Assembly: GCF_036370855.1 (NCBI RefSeq)
Contig: NC_088101.1
Coordinates: 5,525,501 to 5,589,500 of the forward strand
Reading direction: 5' to 3'
From: Dromaius novaehollandiae
Lineage: Eukaryota > Chordata > Aves > Casuariiformes > Dromaiidae
Length of the DNA stretch: 64,000 bases
Part shown: one piece after another, positions 29,101-64,000 of the stretch
Numbering within the stretch: the stretch's first letter is position 1
Layout of the letters: each line of letters starts with the position of its first letter
Notes under the pieces: generated by a model
Told to the model about the DNA's origin: nothing
The model's database searches: none
Seen by the model: the letters and a program-made list of their open reading frames with translations, nothing else
Translations under genes and position numbers: made by a program

Positions 29101-30569
29101 TAGTGCAGTTAGGTAAGGCTACTGATTTACCCTGATACAGGAGAAACAATTAAATTAATGCACGAGGGTCCGGAGTACTGATGAAGGGTAACGGCGTAAC
29201 TTCTGTTTTGTATCTTTTAGAGTGAGAAGCCTATATCAGTATCTTGAATGTAAAACTGGCTACTTCTCAGTTCACTCACAAGAACAAAGCATAATTTTTC
29301 AATGACCATTAATACTTCCGAGGGCCTCTTGGTTTATTTAACTCTGCTTCTGTAGTTGTTATAACCTACTTGGAAGAAGATGATCAGATTATAATTGTTA
29401 ATTATAGAGAGGAACAGTGTAATTGTCTTTCTGTAGGTGGAGTTAGATACACAGACCTTTCTCTGAGATTACAGGTGGCAATATATTTAAGATTTTCTGT
29501 TGAATATGACTCTGGAATCAAGCAGTAAGAAATAAAGAAGGCTTTTACAGTAAGTTATCTACTGTCTTCAAGTACTGGTGTTGAGTATTTTGATCTTGGA
29601 CACTATTTTCTTAACAATTCTTTATCTCCATTTCAAGTGTTCTGTCAGTTGCAAACCAGATATTGAGTGCTTTGTTCGGGGTGTGTGAACATCAACCCAA
29701 GAGAGGGAGCATTGGGATGGTAATAAAAAGGGATGATACAGGAAGGGTATGAAGGTGCAGCCAGACAGTTTGTCAGACAGGTTCTTTTCTTTCTTAAACC
29801 TTTTGTTCACCTTCTTAAATCTGGACAGATGACAAAGAAAGGATGCTCTGGGCTGAGAATCAGTGAGAGATCATGCTTTGGCATTGAGGAGAGATCTAAT
29901 TTTTTCAAGTTCTCCTTACACACATCTTCAACATTTGCGAGACTAGATTTTAATCCCTATGGCATGTTCTATTGTGACAAGTGGCATGAATTTCTACCTG
30001 CTGTGAGGAAGGCCCAGAATCTTGCTCTTAACATTTAAAACAGACTAATTTGTCTGCAGGGTTATGCATAATCCTTATACTTAAAAAGTTCGAGCCAAAT
30101 GCCAAGTGACTACAGTATGTGTCTTTTTCTTTTTGTAAGGCCCTTAAAGTCTGGGTGAAGCATCCATTTCCTCCTCCCCACAGCTCATTTTGGAGATTAA
30201 TATGGTTCTAGTGAAATCTCACTGTGACATGTGCTGCTAATCAGTGAAGATCTTTCAGACAACTACATGAAAACTAATTGCAGCTTCTGCCATTCACTGC
30301 CTTCTTAAAAAAATGGATTTCAAAACGTTTCAAAAGGTTTTGTGAGCTAAAATGGAAGTTGTCAGTCTCAGTTACACCTGCAATAGGAAACTGTGGCAGA
30401 AAGTACATGAAAAAATTCTATTTGGCTATTAGCTATTATTATTATAATTAGCTATTTGGCATTGTCCATGCCATATGTGTTGAGAGTTTGCTGGCTCTGC
30501 AGATGTGACCATTCTTCTACCCATTTCTGTCCTCAACATAAAGCAGCGAGTAGAGCTCAGTAGAGGAAA

Positions 30570-30650
30570 CACACATTTACATATATGTATATGTATATAT
30601 TTATATACACGTGTGTGTATATATATATGTGTATGTATGCGTATATATTT
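30570..30650. repeat. (TA)n/(TG)n/(CA)n compound microsatellite
   Basis: About 80 bp of almost unbroken alternating pyrimidine-purine sequence mixes TATA, TATG and a CACGTGTGTG core. The centre contains the palindrome TACACGTGTA. Such tracts are slippage-prone and can adopt cruciform or left-handed structures. Open frames across it are low-complexity artefacts. Confidence 0.85.
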
Positions 30651-31824
30651 GACTCCTTGTCTTCTGTGCCAATTCTCAGCTTGGTTTTTGGGAGGCAAAA
30701 TTCAGGCTTGAAATATGTTGTCTTTTATGTGTGGAGATAAATTTCATGTAGCTTTACAGTCTGATAAACTCCAGCTGCTGGTGAGTAATAGTGGTGGGAG
30801 CATACCATCCCAAATTTTAGACGAAGCAACTCTCTATATTTTGCCGCTCCTTATGGCTTCGTGCACACACTCCACCGTGCAAAGGCTCCCTGCCTGTGGC
30901 AGAGCTGTTGATGGTGTCACAGTTTACACAATGCTTGTAGCGCTGGCAGAACCTGGCTCTTTCTTTAGATCATTTCTGGGCCCTGGCTCCTTGAAAGCAT
31001 ATGAAAAGCACCTCTGTGAGCTGGGTTGACCTCTGGCTGGGCTAACAGGTCGAACTGCGGTTGAAGATGTTTTTGTGAACAGAGGCTTTTTGGAATTCCT
31101 GTTCTTTTCCTTGGCTATCAGACTAACCTCTGTGTATTCGTTAAAGCTCCTCTTTGCAAACAGACTAATACTACTTAATGCAGCTGACTGCTGTAAAATA
31201 CAGAGGCGTTTTTGTCAGTTCCTGGAAAAAACTGACATTTCAGTTTGTCTCCACTTCAGCTCTGGCTTACCATCTCAGTTGGTGTGAAACTGTGTAGGTC
31301 TGGTGAAATGAAAAGAATGGTTGTTAGGAAGAGTTACTATCCCTAATTTTTTGGTACTGTCAGTGTAGCCGAGATGCTGTAGCCATGACCACCGTCAGTG
31401 CTGACTTAATTTTTTTTTGGCACTGCCATGGATAGGGGCTACTTTCACAAGCATGCCCATGAGATACCAGTACAGTAACATCTGTCTACCTAAGAGTGAA
31501 TCACTGCCTGTAACGCAATGCCACAAGGGCCACCAGGCCAGTTTAATAAGACAGATCTAGCACTAGAAGACAAGTAATGGGTACTTGTTTGTCAGGATGC
31601 CTCCAGTCATGATGGTAAAATCTCCATGGAGAAGGTGGAAATCCCCGTGGCCTCAATTTCTTTTTATCAGTATGTGGGTTCAAAGGACAAAGTAACTCAG
31701 TCAATTTACTATTCCAAAGTGTGTTTAAAGATGGCTCTTTGAGGGGTGAGATTACAAACCAGAAAACTAGATAGGAAGAAGAGTTACTCTAAACAGAGGC
31801 CAGTACATTCGAGCAAACATAGCT

Positions 31825-31855
31825 ATGTATACGCACACATACATATATATTTTAA
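31825..31855. repeat. Short CA/TA-rich simple repeat
   Basis: TATGTATACGCACACATACA followed by TATATATTTT is a short alternating purine-pyrimidine tract similar in kind to the one near 30.6 kb. Confidence 0.6.
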
Positions 31856-32257
31856 GGTCAACATTTGAAGAGCTCTTTACCCAAAGCACAAATCTGATGC
31901 TGCTTATAGAAATGAAATTACGTGTTTATCTAAGCCATTGAGATGTAATTTCAGTTTATACTGTGTGAGCACAACTAATCCTTTCACTGATGTTCAGCTT
32001 CTGCCAATCCAGTCAATGGACTAATTGTGTGAAGTGAAGCATACAAACACAGCACTGTTTTATGTAGTACATCTTACCACTTCCTGACCCTGTCTCACTG
32101 CACACTACCTTCTTGCAGTCCTCTAACCAGATCTGTTGTAGAGTTAGAAATGCCCAGATTAATTTCCCTGCTTTGACAAGCTCTTTTACATTGCAGGAGG
32201 CCAACTTTTATAGTGCATCCATAGGAAGCGTCTCCACTACAGCCTTTCACCACGCAG

Positions 32258-32450
32258 GAGACAGACTGAAGATGTAGGCAGCTGGCAAATGTGAAAGCAA
32301 TGAAGAGGTGTTCTGAGGTTGGTGGTGCTTTTTATAGTACTTGCATTTTCTGGGAAAGGCATAAGGAAGATAAACAAGAGATGATTGTGGCAAGCCAAGA
32401 AGTAGCTGTTGCTGGCCAAGATATTCCAAAGAGAAGATCACTGCTAAAAG
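32258..32450 (+). other. CSGALNACT1: Candidate untranslated 5' exon of CSGALNACT1
   Basis: A pyrimidine-containing acceptor ending in CCACGCAG lies just before 32258, and a near-consensus donor, AAAAG followed by GTAAGG, begins at 32451. The 193 bp between is purine-rich and less T-rich than its surroundings. It lies about 2 kb upstream of the start codon on the same strand, where a leader exon could be. It contains two start-stop elements (ATG-TAG at 32272 and ATG-TGA at 32289) and a longer upstream frame from ATG 32300 that stays open to the donor. No coding similarity is recognised. This is inference from splice signals only; it could be a chance pair of sites. Confidence 0.3.
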
Positions 32451-34151
32451 GTAAGGACACAAACTCCATCCTTTTCTTTTTCCTGCTGCCTGAATATTTT
32501 CTTCTATGTCAACAATTCTCCCTTTGAAAACACTGGCATTTTCTGGAGAATCCTATAAATACTACGATAGCTATTCAGCATTACTTTGAGAAAAATATAG
32601 TTGTATTTTTATAGCTCTCTCTAGCCTCCTCAATTAATTCTTCCTCTGAAACTGTTTTCTCTAGCAACTCTGCAGACTGATAAAATATGGATAGCAGTTA
32701 AAAGTTCAGGAATATCACTGGATAATTGCTGCATACAGAGTATCAGCCCAGCAGTGTCATGGTGGGGGGAAATCATGTAGAAGTCAATAAGAAGTATCAC
32801 AGATTACAAAAGGCTTTGACTCCAGACCTGGGAATAACTCTGAGGAGCATGCGCTTTCTTAGATAAACTGTTTTTACCTAAGGATCCACCAGAAAGGATA
32901 TATGACTAACAAGGCTACGAATCTCTGTTATCAAGACCTGTGACATAATGTCAAGTATGCACCCAAAGGGAAGAGTGTAAAGGGGTTAATTTTGCTTATG
33001 TTTGATTCTAACGATGCAGTGTCATATTGGTATCTAGGATGTTACTCAGCCTTGGCCTAAGTCTACTGTCAGGCAAATAAATGATAAAGTTCCTTTCATA
33101 GGTGTGGATTTGGGCCAAAACTGAGTGATTTTGAAAATCCCATTGGTAACATTCTCAGCATAATTGTTTTAACGTAACTTATAGCTAGATTGATATTGAT
33201 GTTCAGTCATCTGATTTTTCTTCCTTGTTTTTAAATACACTCAAAGGAAGTCTTACTAAAAATGGTAATGTTCACAGTTGTTTTAACTTCCTTTATTTTA
33301 AAAAATGCTTAAGCCAGTTTTCCCTAAGCCTTCTATGTGGACTTTAGTCCTGGGCAGTGAACATTTGTGGAAAACACAATAGTAAAAGGCATTGGTGTAG
33401 GACTTGGCAATGGGACTAATCAGAGACAGAATAGGTTCTTAAAATGATAATACAGTGTGCAATGATCAAAGCCTTCTAGATGGAAGCAAAGTTTCCCCTG
33501 ATTTTGAGTAAGACTTAGTCTGAATGCTACTGAAAAATCCTACCCCTAGGTCTTTCTTTCTAATGGGAGCATCCAGTGGGATATGTCAAACTGAATTTTA
33601 GTTGTAGAGATTGGCCTTCATAACAGTTTCTAGTTCCTTGGTTTTCAAATTGCTCCTCAGGATCAGGCTCCGTGTGTTCTAACGGGACCACATTTGCTAC
33701 CTGGTGTTTTGGAAAACTTGTACAAAAGTTGAAATGTATGTGGTAGCTGTGGGACTGGCTGCCTTTAAAATTCAAGTGCTACATGACTGGAGGACTCTTG
33801 GAGAGCTGGCGTTGCTCAGACGTGCTGAATACCTTAACATCTGACCAGAAAGTAACTGCTGGTAACTTTCTAATATTTCTAAAGCATGGCACACGTTGAG
33901 GCCTGGACTGGGTTTTCATTGGCAATGGGCCTAATCATGTTGTTAGTGTTAAGCACATGAATACAGGATTTCTTGCCTAAGGATCTTAGTAACTTTTTTG
34001 GTCTTACCAAAGCACCGAGCACTTCACAACTCTGAGATCTACCAGAACAGTTGACAAATGACAGTAAATTTTTGGAATGCTCTCAAGGGTCTGGATTGAA
34101 TAGCCAAATTCTTACATGCCTGCATGACAGTCGTTGCTTTTTGTTTTTCAG

Positions 34152-34438
34152 GTCTTCAGGCTCCATCAGCCACCAGCTGATCAAATTGCAGCAGTGTGGG
34201 TATTGCCATGAGGGTGAGCAGGTGTCCCATCTTGCGCTGTAGCTTGGCTTTTGGTCCTGCTGGGTGAACACCAGAGAGAGCTCAGTATACAAGCAGAGCA
34301 CGTTTTAAGAAAGCTGACAAGCCAGTTCCTGTACATACATGCATCTATGTAAGAGTATTCCAAATCCAGGGGCCTCTGTGGCACTGCCTGGATGTAAGAA
34401 CTGTTTTAGGTTTGGGGTTACCCTCTGCTTTTTGAGAG
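34152..34438 (+). other. CSGALNACT1: Probable 5' leader next to the CSGALNACT1 start
   Basis: TTTTTGTTTTTCAG ends at 34151, so an exon could begin at 34152 and run into the coding exon. Two closer acceptors are also possible: CTGTTTTAG, with the exon starting near 34410, and CTGCTTTTTGAG just before 34437. The exon edge is therefore open. If the whole segment is leader, it contains several upstream ATGs: 34208 (a 19-codon frame), 34340 (a frame overlapping the main start), and start-stop pairs ATG-TAA at 34347 and 34392. An in-frame TGA at 34433-34435 closes the main frame just upstream of the start codon. Confidence 0.4.
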
Positions 34439-54963
<20,525 letters not shown>

Positions 54964-56092
54964 ATCCGGAAAGAAAGACAAAAAGCTTCTGAATGGACTT
55001 CAGGGTGTTTTGGAAAAGAGCTGCTAACAAGAATGAGACTGAAAGAGGATGAAACTTCCAGCACGCTGACAGCAAACGAAGATAGGGTGTTTGTCCTCCC
55101 TTCTTCTGGGCTTTCTTGATAGGGCTTTTAAGTACTTCATTAGCCTGCCTGTCCAGAAGTCACTCCTCGGGAGGGCTTGAATACTTGATGAGATTCAAGG
55201 TTACAGAAACAGTGAACATTACATAAATGCCAGTGTGATCTTCGCAGTAACAAATGGATGTGCTCTGTTCTATTGAAATGGTTGTAAGATGTGTGCAGTT
55301 GTTTAAAGGACTGACCTTTTTAAAAGGCCAATAATGAGTTACTTTCTACATCTAACCTGACGTATCTAAAAAGGGCTGCTTTCAAATAAGTACAGAGCTC
55401 CTTCTCTGAGAAGCAGAGCTCTGATTGTTAAACTGGAGAGACCAAAAATTTTCTTTCCTTAAGGGTGGGACAGGGAACAGCCTCAGTGCACTTACAGGGC
55501 ATTCTCAGTTCATTCAGAGACAAGAGGCATCTCAGAAAGTACTTTCTAAAATTCAGAAAAAGAAGGACCTACCAGTCAAGTGTGACATTCCAAAAAAGCC
55601 AGAGGGTAGTGTTCATTCTCTGCTGTGGACAGTGAATCAAAAGCAGTGAGCGATGTCTATATCAGCTGAATATGATGGTGTGTTTTTGCTTTAGAATACT
55701 GTAAGTATCTCAAGATTTATTTTTAAATGAAGTTTGTTTTGTTTGGGAATTATTTTGTCATATTCAGGTTTTCTACTTCTAGCCTTACTAGGAAGCAGTA
55801 CAGCCTTCCAACACTTGGAAAATGCTCTGCCAATCTGTTTTTCCTGTGGATAGGAACCTGGTTCAGATAAATTAATGATTTTTCTGCAGAACTTGAATGC
55901 TGGAAGGAAGAAGCTTTACTGTTCTGAAGAAATGGAAATATATTTCTTGCAGTACTGATTTAGCAGGAGACTTTAAACTCTGAATGCCAGATACCAAATG
56001 AATGAACATTTTGTGACTTTATACCAAAGGATTTCTTCTCAACCAAATCTAGAGTTTTTCCCAGGGCATTGGAAGTTTTTTATAGTTAACAA

Positions 56093-56098
56093 AATAAA
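56093..56098 (+). terminator. CSGALNACT1: Polyadenylation signal AATAAA (proximal)
   Basis: Canonical AATAAA, about 1.13 kb after the stop codon, followed at once by a T/GT-rich segment (TTTTTGTGATTGATT) of the kind that supports cleavage. Confidence 0.55.
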
Positions 56099-56461
56099 TT
56101 TTTGTGATTGATTACTGGACCCTGCAAATGCTCTTATGATAATTATAGGCACATCCTAGAAATTAGTCTCCTTTTTAATAGATTTTTTCAATTGCCTAAA
56201 ACTGTTGAAAACATGAGTTATAGCTATTATAAAGCATTTTCTCTTAATGCTGACTGCTGTTTATCATTTTAATATTTACTCGCCAACAAAAAATGCATGG
56301 ACTTGGCAATTCTGTTTGCTTACCTAAATGCTGTTTCTCCCAGTGGTCAGTTTGTTTTATAGCTGCAGATTAATTTGAGGCAGTCTGAAATCAGATTTTG
56401 ATTTGTTTTTTGGCTTGTAAAAGCTGGGGGGAAGAAATATGCAAGATAGCATTGGACAGTG

Positions 56462-56467
56462 AATAAA
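56462..56467 (+). terminator. CSGALNACT1: Polyadenylation signal AATAAA (distal)
   Basis: A second AATAAA about 1.5 kb after the stop, followed by TGTCATTTGTCATGCTGCTG. It may be an alternative 3' end. Confidence 0.45.
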
Positions 56468-56490
56468 ATGTCATTTGTCATGCTGCTGTG

Positions 56491-58811
56491 CAGTAGGAAG
56501 AGTGCTTATGAACCTCTTGAAAGCATTCTGTGCAGAAGATGCAGTTAGAGAACATGCTACTGTAAGTACCTCTTCCCTTGATATGTATTTAAAAGATATG
56601 TGTTTGTCTTTTGTTAGATGCAAGTGATCTTCATTGCACTTCCCTTGCAAAACAGCAAAAGTCCCAAAAGGTTCCAAAAAACGAAAGAATTGTAAGGAAA
56701 AAGAACTCTGACTCTGTATGGTTAAAAAAACCCAAATGCGTCACTTAGTACAAAAGCTTGAGCAGTAACTTAAGTGGGTCCAATGTTTTTTCCCCAGTGG
56801 GCATGATACATTGTTTTCAAAGCAATTTATGTTTTGATGGAAAGACTTGATAAATATTAATGCATCAGGAGGAGCCAAATATTGGCTTGTTGAATGTGTA
56901 TGAGAGCTATGAAAACTGAGCTATTCCAGGATGATAGCTGCTCCCACAGTCCCGTTTAACCTGGATTTGAAACTGGGTACACCTTGTTCACTTGAGAACA
57001 GATGCTAACTTTTCTCTAGCGATGCAGATCTCTGAACAACCTTTTAGTTTGGCTATATTTTTCAAAAGGAAACAGTTCAGTAAGAGGGAAGAAGGGCTTT
57101 TGTTTTCCTGTGAATGATCTATAGCGTGCCCCCCACACACACACAGCTGATGATGCTGATTATCTTGAAAATAGCCATTTGATACATGTGATATCATAGT
57201 GCTCAAGACACTCCATAATTCATTTGCCCTGCCAGAGTGTTGTTACATTCAGAAGCTCACTTTACATTAGGGCTTTATCTCTAGCAAGTTAAATCTGCTG
57301 TAACTGGAGTGCAGATTATGCCCTCCTTCCTTTGTATGGAAATGACCGATTAGCATAGCTGTGAATTTTAAGACCAGGTGATCACAAGACTTTCTTTTAA
57401 TCTATATCCTGCAGAATGCAGGTCAAAATACCCTCTAAGTCCTGTATTGTACCTAGATCCTATTGTAGGCTAAAGTGAGTTTTTAGAAGGACTGGGATTT
57501 CAAATGGTGGTGGATCCATCACATTCAAACTGGCAGGTCAGGAAGAGGATGGCTTAGATGCTCTATCCAGAAAAGAGTGGAGTTTTTGGCTGCTTCCTCA
57601 AGTTAGCCAGAGAAGCCCCAATTCCACAGAAAAAAAGGGAACAGATAAACAGCTGAAAAAGGGCTGACTTTGGCTCACTATTTGAGGATTACATCTCTAA
57701 AAAATGATGTTAGTGGAATTGAAAAACAATCCTCAGTCATATGGTTTGTTAGGTGCAGCAGTTCAAATTCAGGGAATCTGGGTGAGGATGTGTTTGTTAT
57801 GTGATTGTGTCCAGCTTCTTCCCCAATATCCTATATCCTTAATAGTGTATTTCAAGAGCAATAGAACAGATAGGAAGGGAGAACATTAGGTTGAAAGAAA
57901 AAGTTCTGTGTTAAAGTTCACACCAGTTGCATCCCAGTAGTTTGGATGCAATTTGCAATAAATAGCTCCATCCTGGAAAATAGCATTCTTTACTGGCAAA
58001 CACCTCTCTGTAAACTGTACTAATACTGATAGAGGCTCTGCTTTTTACGTTGTTTAGGCTCTGTGCATGTGTTAAAGCCTTTCAGACAAATTCCTGAATC
58101 CCTTCCTTCCCACTTTTTCAAAAGGTTAATCTCTGTCCATGCAGAAAGCCAATGTGGGATTTAGACACAGGTTAAACGAGTGAGTGTCTATATTCAGAGA
58201 CTAAAGGAGTTTAAAAAGAATGCATGTTTCATGAAAATCCCACTTCACGGGGGGGTTTCACTTAGAGGCACCAAGGATTTGCCTGGGTGTTTTGCTGAAC
58301 ATCCCTGATTCCAAGAGCACAGCATGTTACAGGATTAAGCTTCACATTATACAATTTACTATCAAGAGTGATAACAACTCTCCCAAGTTGTTTTGTGCCT
58401 TCGGGAAGGTATGATCTCGTTCAATTGTAGGTACTGGTCTGTTTCCCAGATGGCACACAACCTTGCATTCAAGAGCAAGAGGCAGCTTGAACATGGATAT
58501 TCCCCAGGGACCTGCAAAAACTCATAGAAAATACGTGGCAGTATCTCCCCGTGCAACTGATTACTCTGTCATCTAATTCACTCCAATGTGCGTGTTACAT
58601 CTAGGTGTTTTGTAGCTTGCTGGGCTGCTGCATCCTTTGACTCAGTTGGTCTGACAAGCCCACAACAGTACTTATCCTCCCACTGCTTTGTTATGAAGGA
58701 TTTAAAATAGAGGCACTTATGGCAACAGTTTCAGGTAAGTGTCGGCCGCTGTGCTTCAAAATACAGTCTTTATGAAAATAGGCTTGTGGTTGCATAGTGA
58801 GGCTGGGAGGT
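56491..58811. other. Tail-to-tail interval between CSGALNACT1 and SH2D4A, including the SH2D4A 3' UTR
   Basis: No coding exon is recognised. The right part must contain the SH2D4A 3' UTR on the minus strand, but I see no canonical minus-strand AATAAA. The nearest hexamer variants are ATTAAA at 57396-57401 and AGTAAA near 58353, so the end is undetermined. A short (CA)n tract lies near 57133. Confidence 0.7.
57133..57146. repeat. Short (CA)n microsatellite
   Basis: A C run passes into CACACACACACA. This is simple sequence. Confidence 0.8.

Positions 58812-64000
<5,189 letters not shown>

Larger units (their letters stand above)
1..32257. other. Long non-coding stretch: 5' flank or leader intron of CSGALNACT1
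   Basis: I see no coding exon in this stretch. The open frames on both strands are short, often begin at non-ATG codons, overlap open frames on the other strand, and show no motif or family I recognise. Composition is AT-rich with many T or A runs, and there is no CpG-dense promoter-like island. Smaller items (a CR1 tail, MIR-like relics, microsatellites, short tandem duplications and a CRE palindrome) are listed separately. Vertebrate CSGALNACT1 genes have several widely spaced untranslated first exons, so this could be leader intron, 5' flank, or both. The sequence alone does not decide. Confidence 0.6.
54964..56490 (+). other. CSGALNACT1: CSGALNACT1 3' UTR
   Basis: This is AT-rich sequence after the stop with no coding frame of interest. 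It probably ends shortly after one of two AATAAA signals, at 56093 or 56462, giving a UTR of about 1.15 or 1.5 kb. The exact end is not visible without transcript data. Confidence 0.7.

Noticed and set aside
34181-34384. Short minus-strand frames opposite the CSGALNACT1 leader and exon 1
   Set aside because: They are antisense shadows of a strongly constrained coding exon and have no support of their own.

Overview
The window reads as avian (bird) nuclear genomic DNA. The evidence is long AT-rich introns with canonical GT-AG splice sites, an antisense CR1 LINE tail typical of birds near 2.63 kb, older CR1-type relics, and two protein-coding genes that match well-known vertebrate genes. No bacterial operon, CRISPR array, phage or recently active mobile element was found. 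Most open reading frames in the window are chance frames inside introns.

Layout: (1) 1-32.2 kb holds no recognisable coding sequence. It is probably the 5' flank or a long leader intron of the next gene, with a few old repeats, microsatellites and one perfect CRE palindrome. (2) 32.26-34.44 kb contains sequence that could be the 5' leader of CSGALNACT1: a candidate non-coding exon at 32258-32450, then a leader segment ending at the start codon at 34439. (3) 34439-54963 (+) carries the complete coding sequence of CSGALNACT1 (chondroitin sulfate N-acetylgalactosaminyltransferase 1) in seven coding exons. The exon lengths (634, 217, 102, 179, 95, 82 and 284 nt) join in frame to 1593 nt, or 530 residues plus stop. 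(4) 54964 to about 56.1-56.5 kb is its 3' UTR, with two AATAAA signals. (5) 56.5-58.8 kb lies between the two gene ends. (6) 58812-64000 (-) holds the last three coding exons of SH2D4A (SH2 domain-containing protein 4A), which encode the segment before the SH2 domain, the SH2 domain and the C-terminus. The gene runs off the right edge.

The two genes converge tail to tail, as I recall they do in human 8p21.3. That makes the locus orthologous, and in birds it is expected on the Z chromosome (inference from known synteny of this 8p segment). The genes have unrelated jobs: CSGALNACT1 is a Golgi enzyme that starts chondroitin chains on proteoglycan core proteins, and SH2D4A is a cytoplasmic phosphotyrosine-binding adaptor. 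Nothing in the sequence suggests functional coupling.

I found no exciting undescribed system. The observations most worth checking are the possible uORF-rich leader of CSGALNACT1, a Cys-to-Gly difference in its catalytic region, and ancient MIR-like and CR1-like relics in the introns. All similarity statements rest on remembered family sequences, not on a database search.
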